Origin: Pelargonium cotyledonis | Lineage: Eukaryota; Streptophyta; Magnoliopsida; Geraniales; Geraniaceae | DNA length: 42,554 nt | Direction of reading: 5' to 3' | NCBI GenBank assembly: GCA_036897625.1 | Contig: JAYMTA010000094.1 | Coordinates: forward strand, 1-42,554 | Shown here: in pieces, positions 33,950 to 42,554 of the stretch | Position numbering within the stretch: the first letter of the stretch is position 1 | Layout of the letters: each line of letters opens with the position of its first letter | Notes under the pieces: generated by a model | What the model was told of the DNA's origin: nothing | Database searches by the model: none | Seen by the model: the letters and a program-made list of their open reading frames with translations, nothing else | Program-made: the position numbers and the translations under genes

Positions 33950-34411
33950 CTATAAATGTCAATCAATTATTTCGATTCCAGTCCCCACACGTGAGGCGTG
34001 AAAATCCTTCTCGGCACTCTCAGGCCAGCACGTGTCATTTAATAATGATTGGATCTTCGCCAGTGGAGTAGACCCAACACGTGGCGCCATCTCAAAGCAT
34101 ACACGCTAGCGACCGCCCATGACGTCTGTACTGGCTACTGCGGAGAGCACAGACCCTTCCAGAAACTTCCTGCAAACTCCTGGCTGTAAATGCCCGAGGC
34201 CCTCTACTGGCCACGATTTCGCCACGTGTCCTCACAGCCACGAAAGCATCCTACGTGGCACTCCCCATTCTCGTGAAAATGATACGCCTCTGCGATTAGG
34301 GCACAATCCCAAAACGCTGCTTCTAAGGCCCATCAAACCAACCAACCAACCAACCAGCCCACAGCTCTCTCGAAGCTCGAAAACGACCCAGCGTAGACTC
34401 ACTCGCGCCCC
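33950..34411 (+). promoter_or_regulatory. RCC1 gene promoter with G-box/ABRE cluster
   Basis: CACGTG occurs at 33988-33993, 34029-34034, 34078-34083 and 34223-34228; the third is part of ACGTGGC. A further TACGTGGC lies at 34252-34259. Five ACGT-core sites within about 270 bp, starting 150 bp before the coding start, are typical of bZIP (ABF/AREB, HY5) or bHLH targets. This suggests ABA, stress or light control (inference). Confidence 0.7.
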
Positions 34412-37400
34412 ATGGATGGAGGCGAGGTGGTGAAGATGGAGGAGGACGCTAAGCAGAAGCTGGTCTTCATGTGGGGCTACTTGCCGGGAGCTCTGCCGCA
34501 GCGGTCGCCGCTGCTGTCCCCGCTCCCCGTCAGGCTCCCGGAGGCGACTGATGCTGCCTCTAGGTACTCTTGGAAGGACGTTTGCGGCGGCGGTTGCGGA
34601 TTCGCCATGGCCATTTCCGGTACCTGCTTATTCACTTTTAGTTCCTCTCAACTGTCAATGATTTTGGTTTAGAAATTTTATGTTTCCAGTACATTTGCCT
34701 CTGTGTGGCTGTGTTCAAAACTTTGGACTAGAGCTAATTATTCTGACTTTAGTAGCTTTCGTTCTTCGAAAATGCAGAGTTTTGGTGATTATAATTGCTA
34801 GATGGCGTTAATGAACTGTGTCCGGCTGAGAGTCTCGATCTTTTTTGTCTGAAACATTGTAATTAATGTTATGATATGATCAGAAAATTCAATGTACTTT
34901 GTTTTCTCGGAAACGGAACGCTTGTGTGTTTGTGGAATTTCTTAATTGTTTTATGAAAATATCTAACTTTACATTCGATTTGTTTTGTTCCATTTGTCCT
35001 CTTCAACTACTCAATGTGCGGTTGAGGAATTTTCAGGCAGTTTATGGCTATTGGCTATAACCTTAATATATACTATTTAGTACACAGTGCCAGCAAAACC
35101 ATTCCCTTTGAAACTTAATTAATTCATCAATTGACTGAGTTCTTTTCTATTGGATCCATACACAGTGCCAACCAACTTATTATGATTGTATTAATTTGTT
35201 GTATTTTATTTTTTTAGCACTCATATACTGTAATGAAGTTGAAAAGATATGATATTTAGTTGTTTCAAATTCATTTCACTAAGTCAACTAGCCAATGTCA
35301 ATTTCATTGTAAAATGTAGCTTACCTGCCATGGCTCTGATAAGTTACCTACGTTGTTAAGGCTCCAATTCAAACTTGATTAGGTGTTTTTTTTCTTCTTT
35401 CGTAAATGCCGTATATACTTCTGTATGTTATGTGTATATGAAATAGTTTTGTTCTCTTCTCATGCTTGTTTTTTCAACCAGAATCTGGGAAGCTCATTAC
35501 ATGGGGTTCGACTGATGATCTAGGACAAAGCTACTTGACATCCGGGAAACATGGGGTAGTGCAGTACCATCTGATGTTCTTATTTTTGGAAGTCTAGATT
35601 CTTCTTTTTTGTATAATAATAGACCTTTCACTCAATTTCACTTTCTTCAGGAAACTCCAGAGGCTTTCCCTCTCCCAACTGATGCTTTGATACTTAAAGC
35701 TGCAGCAGGTTGGGCTCATTGTGTTGCCGTTACAGGTAATCCTGACTTCTCAGTCGTATGTATGTGTTAGTAAAAAACATAGTTATGTAGCTCATGGATG
35801 TGGACAATTAAGGAAATGTACTATGGAAGGTTAAGTTTAACAGTGAGTTACTAATTGCCTAAAATTTTCTTTCTTGATATACTTTACTTTCCCCTAATTT
35901 TTCCAAGACCCAAATGTTTAAAGGTTATAAATGATGGTTAGGTAGGTAACTAATGTTGTTGTCTCTCTGTTTGTACATACACTACAACCATTTTCACTCG
36001 GTCTAGAGCGAAAGAGTAAATATCCTTTTTTCTTTAAACACAGATAATGCTGAAGTTTACACTTGGGGATGGAAGGAGTGTGTTCCCTCAGGGAAGGTCT
36101 TTGGAGATCCAACTACCGGGAGAGGCTCAGACAAAGATGCATATGAAAGATCGAGTTCATTTTTGGCAGAACAGGGTAATGTCAAGTTGGCCACTTAACC
36201 ATGAAAACAAATTAAATGTCTTTACTTTATGTGGATTTTATGACGAAGAGAAATCTTGCTGCAGTGAGTCCTCGCTCTCAAGGCTCAAAATCTGGGGGTG
36301 GAACTATGTCAGTGATTGACAGTAAAGGGGGTGGAGAGGAAAGTACAAAGCGAAGAAGACTTTCAACAGCTAAACAGTTAGCTGAAAGTTCAACTTCTAG
36401 TGATGAGACCCTCTCAGCATTTCCGTGTCTAGTGACACTGAACCCAGGTGTAAGGATTGCCAGTGTAGCTGCTGGTGGTCGCCATTCTCTTGCACTGTCA
36501 GGTAAATCCACTATATACTAATTAATGGCTTACCTGAGGCACAAATATGATCACAATTCTCTTTGCATTGTCAATTTGTTTTACTGTTATGACTTGAAGC
36601 ACTCGAAGCTATGACATCCTTTTATCAAGGATGGAACTTAATGTAATCTGTTTTTAAAAAGTTTCAGATATAGGACAGGTGTGGGGTTGGGGTTATGGAG
36701 GAGAGGGGCAGCTTGGCTTGGGCTCCCGCATACGTATGGTGTCCTCTCCTCATCCAGTGCCCTGTGTCGAGCCATCTTCTTATGGAAATGATTTGTCCGC
36801 AGCATTTTCTCGAGGAACCATAACTTCAGAAGGATCATTTAGAGTTCCTGGAAATTATGTGAAGGCAATTGCATGTGGTGGGAGACATAGTGCTGTGATC
36901 ACAGGTGCCCATTTTCTTCTACTTTTGACTGGTTTGGCCGCCTTGCGTTATCTTGGATTGAAAGTGATGGAAGCTGAAAATGTCGGGATAATTAAATATT
37001 ATGCAATTATGTGTCTATGTGTACTCTCTTAAGGATGTCAAGGTTGGCATATCTGATATCAGTAAAGGATATATGTTGTCTTTGAGAATTGAGATTAAAT
37101 TTGGGGATTAAAAATCACAAGACTGAAAGAAATAGAAAAGGGAATGGAGAGTAATATACTCATTTTGATCAAAGATCATAACATGGCAACTAACTAAGGC
37201 AATATGGAGCCCTCATGGAAAAAAAAAGATATTGAAAGTGTAGGGTAGAAATATAGAATATTGAAAGCTACACACAAGCTTACAAGTAAGTAATACACTT
37301 TTTCTTGTAATGTTGATCGGTGCTCTTAAACTTGGAATGAGTCCGAGAGTTAGCAGCAATTTTTTAATCTTTATCTTGTATGGTGATAGTAAGCATCTAA

Positions 37401-40400
37401 CTTTTAGTGGGTATCTATGCAGCTACTACTATGAATCAATGGCCATATATAACTTCCAAGTCAATGTAGATGGGACCACACCTAATCGGATTCTATCCAA
37501 TGACATTACTAGTATGAGTTGGATTCGAAAAGATATTTGATCTACATTGGAACTGTTAGCATACCTATTTGATGCAGTAGTCTGAATTGTTTGTCCATTT
37601 AAATATGGTTGATTGTGCATATATGATGATAACTTCCCCCCCTATATTTTTTCATAAATTCACAGATGCTGGAGCACTACTCACTTTTGGTTGGGGACTT
37701 TATGGACAGGTGATTCACTCTGGACCACTAATATTTTCTCATTGACTGTCCTCTTTTTCTATTTGGAAAAGCACCATTTATATATATTCAATGCGTGTAT
37801 CTTATGTGGTATATGAATCTAATTACGTGGTTCACCATTCATATGGTTCATGGTTGTGCTAATGGGTGCATGATATCAGTGACTGCCCGGATAATTATCT
37901 ATTGTTCATTGAAAGTTCTGGTTTGTACGTGAATTTATCTTCATTCATTTTTAATAAGTGAATAATAACAATAAACTGTTGATCACTTGCCTCAATATGT
38001 AAGAAAGAATAAATAAGCTTCAACCATCCACTTCTACCTTTGATGAGATTTCACTTCTGAACATCTGCACATACATTGAAGTCTAATTCTTAGCAATAAG
38101 TAATTACCTGAAGCCTCTTATATGTATTAAAATTTAGTGTGGAACTGTGGATACTTTATTTAAGAACTGTCTGGTTAATGTTTTTGTTGTGAAGCACCGT
38201 GCTCCAGGTATATGTGATTACTGAATCACCTTAGTTGAGGTAATGCACCATTTCATCCTTCCACATATCTGTATTACTGGTTGCAAAAGTCATTGATACG
38301 TTAAATTACGTATACACTAGCCTCGTAATTTGCTATTGAAATTTTGCTGTACCCCAGCAACTTGTACTTTAACATTGCAATCCTTATATCCATCCTAGAC
38401 ACGCGCTGGAGTTTGAAATATTGATTATGTTCAGGATCAGTATGTAGGTAAAGTAGATATGGTGGCGAATAAAGCACTGTAGATGTTCAAGATGAAGTTC
38501 ACTCTAAAAAAGAAGATAATCTATTCTATTCCTTTTTAATATTTATTACACTTCTATTTTCTGGTTATTAATGGACTAACATTCTTCTGTTGACGTTCTA
38601 TTTTTATTTCTTTTCAAGTGCGGGCAAGGAAGTACAGATGATGAATTGAGTCCAGCTTGTGTATCTTCCTTACTGGGAATTAGGATAGAGGGAGTTGCTG
38701 CAGGGCTTTGGCACACTGTATGCATTTCCGCTGATGGTGCCGTGTATGCATTTGGTGGGAATCAATTTGGGCAGCTAGGAACTGGGGTTGATCAAGCTGA
38801 GGTAAGCCCTAAATTAAATTGACTTGCTCCTTCGATTTGATGGAGATAGAAGTATAATGTATTCACTGTTGTCTTGCTTGCAAGGAATTTGTTTGTTTGA
38901 CTATCTTTGAATTTCTAACCCAGATTGTTCCAAGGCTTTTGGAGTCTCCAAATCTGGACAATGCACATGCAAAAATTGTGTCTTGTGGGGCTCGTCACAG
39001 TGCTGTAATCACAGGTATGTATCCTTGGACCATGAATATATCACTAAAACAATTATATGACAACATATGCATCATCTGATTATACTTAGTTCCTTTTGAG
39101 GGGATGTTGTCATTCATGATCTACTAAAATATGTACATGCATATTGAGAAAAGCTAGCAGATCTGTACATTGAGGAAAACAAGAATTAGTGAACCGCGTA
39201 GCAGAAAGATTTTTCAGAGCAATATTTCACCTGTTTACTGGACATTATTTCACATGCTTCGGCCATTTATATTTTAGTCCTACTTGCTTGATATCTTGTT
39301 TTAAGTGTGATTATATGTATAGTGTATCAAATTTTTGAGGACTATCTCCAGTACTAAGTGTCTAAGTAACTCTCATTTTCTACTGCTTCGGTAGCTCATA
39401 TTGGTCATTCTATTCCTTGTCCCAGAATAAGGAAATAAGATAAGCGTATTAACCCGATTATCAGCATATTGATGTTGATTGTAAAAAAAAAATCTATTTA
39501 AATCCTTAATGCGCAGCTATACATATCATTACACTCTCCCTCAAGCTTGTTACGAATGTAGTCTATTTGGGGACCTTAGAGAGATTTGGTAAAAAATCTG
39601 TCAACTGTTTCTGGAATTGACGAAGTTAGTGGCAACACATCTAACATAAATTTTTCTCGGATAAAATGACAGTCAATCTCGATATGTTTGATACTCTCAA
39701 TATGAATAGTAATATTTCATATTCGCTATGAAATGCTCTAATACCATGTAGAGCTACCATCCCAATATATATTTGGAATGGAAATCTCATTCTCGTTTGG
39801 ATTTTTTTTTCTTCTCATTTCCATTCTAATAACTTTTTTTTTTTATCTAAACAACTTATGAGGATATAATTTTCTGGTTTGTGATGGCAAAAGATCACCC
39901 TGGTGTCTAATAAGGTCTGTTGAAGGATGCAGATTGAATGGCAAGGTAGAAGAATCTAGAAACAGCCCGTGTAGTTGTCATACTTGTCAGAAGATATTAA
40001 GAAATTGAGTTCTACAACTAGTCATCATATTGTGTTCAACTTTACATATATTTTCACATCCAATGATACTAGCTTCTTACCCCCACACAAATTTACAATA
40101 CTGATGCAATATAAAAGCTTGTGTGCAATTTTATTTGATGTTTTAAAGAAGGTGTGCAATATTATTTTCACAACTAGGAATATGATATACTTTTGTGTGC
40201 AATATTATTTGATGTTTTAAAGAAGGTTTTGTTCACTTTTCACTAATGTAATTCATGAATTACTAACTCTATGCTCCTGTTTTGTTTTTGAAGAGGATAA
40301 GAAAGTATTTTGCTGGGGATGGAACAAGTATGGCCAGGTACATACTTAAACCGTGTTGCATTGCAGAGTCTAATGGCATATAAACAGTTGTATATTAATT

Positions 40401-40674
40401 TTGTGATTCATGCCAGGAAAAGATAATTCACAGCATTTTCATAGTTCTCTTCCTACTACTAGTCTCATAATTAGTTTCGATACATTAATCCTCCAAATGC
40501 CCTATGATTGACATCTTCTAATACTAATTAAATCACGCGCTTGAACTGTAGCTTGGCTTAGGCAACGTGATAGACCGGAATGTTCCTACCCAGCTCCCTA
40601 TAGAAGGTTGTCTGCCTAAAAATGTGGCTTGTGGCTGGTGGCACACTCTACTCTTAGCGGAACCGCCCAGTTGA
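34412..40674 (+). CDS. RCC1-repeat protein, At3g53830/TCF1-like, 11 exons, 485 aa
   Basis: Exons are 34412-34619, 35482-35555, 35651-35735, 36044-36175, 36265-36501, 36668-36904, 37666-37709, 38619-38801, 38924-39014, 40294-40337 and 40552-40674 (1458 nt, all GT-AG). RCC1 blades recur as GGGCGFAMAIS, LITWGSTDDLGQ, AGWAHCVAVT, VYTWGWKECVP, VAAGGRHSLALS, VWGWGYGGEGQLGLGSR, ACGGRHSAVIT, LTFGWGLYGQCGQGS, AAGLWHTVC, VYAFGGNQFGQLGTG, CGARHSAVIT, VFCWGWNKYGQLGLG and CGWWHTLLL, fitting a seven-bladed propeller. An insert between blades contains KRRR (195-198) in a Ser/Gly-rich segment, a possible nuclear localisation signal. The closest relatives I recall are Arabidopsis At3g53830 and TCF1 (chilling/freezing tolerance); UVR8 is more distant. 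There is no sign of a GEF function beyond the fold. The start is the first in-frame Met and gives the usual N-terminus (FMWGYLPGALPQRSPLLSP). A Ty1/copia remnant lies in intron 9. Confidence 0.94.
39400..39720 (-). mobile_element. Ty1/copia retrotransposon remnant (RNase H end, PPT, LTR start)
   Basis: Read on the minus strand, 39695-39576 encodes IKHIEIDCHFIREKFMLDVL, then DRFFTKSL and a stop. This is the usual C-terminus of copia RNase H (TKHIEIDCHFIRE ... FTKAL). About 25 bases on comes the polypurine tract CTTGAGGGAGAG, immediately followed by TG at 39533-39532, the expected LTR start, with LTR-like sequence (TCTTATTTCCTTATTCTGGG) towards 39400. The coding part upstream is frame-disrupted. 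It is a dead, truncated copy in intron 9 of the RCC1 gene, antisense to it. The outer limits are approximate. Confidence 0.82.
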
Positions 40675-42554
40675 ATACCTGACCTGACTTACAAGAGGCC
40701 ATGGCAAAGTTTTGTTAGGTTAGCAACTCCTCCTCCATTGAAGATACATATACATCACTAATTCGTCATATGTATATGTACATGTAGTGTGCATGTGTGT
40801 AATCATATATATGATTTGACATGTTATTAGCTAGTACCATTCTTTCATGGTTGAGAGATTCACCATGACTGGTTCCCTCATAATCTACCTTCTAATAACA
40901 CCTTGGTAATTGATTTCGACCCGAATGGTACTTCTTGATCTAACCATATTTGTGTGTACTTCTATACACACTTATGTACCCAGAAGCTAATAGTTGAAGT
41001 AATGTTATCTAATGGGTTGTGATTCTGAGTATCTTGAATAATACCATTCCCTCATTTTCAGGCACTGAATTGAAATTGAAATTGAACATGAACATGAACA
41101 TGAACATAGAATTTGAAGCGTGAGGGAGTGATTATTGATCAAGTTTGAATTCAAATTCATTTGTTTATGGGATTCAAGTTGATGAATCATTGACATAAAT
41201 ACATAGTTATTACAAATAGGCAAGCGATAGATTGACCTTTCACAAGTGGAAATTGGAATGAACCTCCAGTGTAATGTTATGTGGATGATTAGGTTAGGTT
41301 AGGTTTGGTGTGTGATCAAGAAAAGGAAAAGGCAGTGGTTTTATACCAACCAACAACAGGTTGAGGATGATGTTGAACCCATAGGAATTAGTAGGAAGCG
41401 CAGAAAATAAAAAGTGGAAGTGTCGTTTTTGGAGTTTGCGTTCATCAATGTGCGTACCGCATCATGTGCTATATACAGATATACTTGGTTGGTTTGGTAT
41501 ATACTACTACCATATAGTCGTGTCGTGTTCTCAATTTAATCCGTTCAAAATACACCATATTTGAATTTAATTGCAAAATACTTAAAGTGAGTGGCTCGCG
41601 TAGACTATACTTGGTGTATACATTTTTCAAAGGATTCACATGTCCACGCGCATTTACTTTCAATATGTTTCAAGCTTGCCTTCATTTCTCAACTATACTT
41701 TATCAGCTAAAACATCTAGCTTTCTAACAAAATGATTACGCACACCCGAGAAAAGTTGATTTTCGCTCAACTCACTCATGCGTAGATGTGAAATCTTTAA
41801 TTATAAATAAATCTCGAATGATGATTCATATGAGTGGTAAAACGGATTAAAATTGTTAACTACGAGTGTACGGACCTATTCAGAATTCACATGGTATAAA
41901 GTAAATAAAAAAATGAGTATGCCCCTTAATGAGATTAATATGGAGAAAAGAAGAGATAGGAAAGAAAAGGAAAAAGTAATATAAAATTTATGTAATTTAT
42001 TTTTAAAAGTGATGTACTATTATCAGTATTATGATTATACTTATAATATTTCACGTTATAAAAAATTATACAATTATTTTTAACAACATTGTTGCCTAAT
42101 TTAACATATTTGAACAAAATTTATCAAAAATGACTTATTTTTTACATTTAATCAAAATTTACGTAATAAAAAGTGTTTGTCACATTTTTGTGATATAGTA
42201 ATATATTTATTACTTTTATTTAGATAGGATATGAGAATAGAAAATAGTATATTCAGGTACGCCTAGCTGGCACCAGCATGTACACTTAATTCATTAATTC
42301 CTAAAATAAAATAAAATAAATGCATCCCACAAGGCAACCTTTACATCAGGTCTCACTCAGATTGTCGGTTATAATATTTTATTATTTTAATTTATTTCTG
42401 TAAAATGTAATTAAAGAAAGTCCATACATATGATATGAAATTGGTAGCAAAATATTTGGACTAAAAATCTAATATATATAATAGAAAATACATACTCTTT
42501 TTGAGCGACACGTTATATTCTTTTTGAGCGATATGTGTTATTTTATATTTTTAT
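40675..42554. other. Intergenic, AT-rich
   Basis: This contains the presumed 3' UTR of the RCC1 gene (to about 41000), a short GAACAT/GAAATT microsatellite (41071-41107), and increasingly AT-rich sequence to the window end. I see no gene or recognisable element. ORFs here are short and compositional. Confidence 0.5.

Larger units (their letters stand above)
32386..34411. other. Intergenic between BPM and RCC1 genes
   Basis: This region holds the BPM 3' UTR, a SINE (32513-32660), AT-rich sequence with no clear gene, and the RCC1 gene promoter (about 33950-34411). A minus-strand 73-codon ORF (32808-33029) has fairly protein-like composition but no recognised motif. Confidence 0.5.

Noticed and set aside
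34119..34433. 104-codon plus-strand ORF before the RCC1 gene
   Set aside because: It covers the G-box promoter region and overlaps the RCC1 start out of frame. Its composition is Pro/Ser/Thr-rich without a domain; it is likely promoter or leader read by chance.
1..42554. CRISPR arrays, operons, phage or bacterial islands
   Set aside because: Split genes, plant families and plant MITEs throughout. No regularly spaced identical repeats or prokaryotic gene layout.

Overview
The window is nuclear DNA of a dicot-like flowering plant. It is AT-rich and carries large multi-exon genes with GT-AG introns. Introns and intergenic DNA are littered with Stowaway-type MITEs, tRNA-derived SINEs, a Ty1/copia scrap and microsatellites. 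Nothing prokaryotic, organellar or viral was seen, and there are no rRNA genes and no free-standing tRNA genes. Gene models were built by hand from splice sites and reading frames. Family names rest on recognised motifs and on memory of Arabidopsis homologues, not on a database search.

Left block, all on the minus strand. The 5' end of a type II vacuolar-type H+-pyrophosphatase gene lies at 909-2211, with a leader exon near 3276-3420, and continues off the left edge. An intact 7-exon mTERF gene (4197-8779, 648 aa) comes next. An intact 8-exon universal-stress-protein/protein-kinase gene without a U-box (11492-15023, 769 aa) follows. The last is an intact 16-exon STRUBBELIG-family LRR receptor kinase (16990-26416, 688 aa). 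As I remember it, Arabidopsis chromosome 1 has the same order (At1g78920, At1g78930, At1g78940, ... At1g78980), so this looks like conserved microsynteny.

Right block, both on the plus strand. A 4-exon MATH-BTB (BPM-type) CUL3 adaptor gene occupies 28889-32385 (420 aa). An 11-exon RCC1-repeat protein gene of the At3g53830/TCF1 type occupies 34412-40674 (485 aa), behind a cluster of G-box/ABRE elements. The space between the blocks (about 26.7-28.6 kb) holds a probable 1.26 kb nonautonomous TIR transposon with a GC-rich core and a degenerate ~20-bp tandem repeat.

The genes form no pathway or operon. They are ordinary housekeeping, signalling and organelle genes. The interesting content lies in gene structure (a GC-AG intron, an atypical receptor kinase with a short tail), promoter structure (telo-box minisatellite, G-box cluster) and transposon insertions with readable target-site duplications. 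I found no evidence of a novel multi-gene system.
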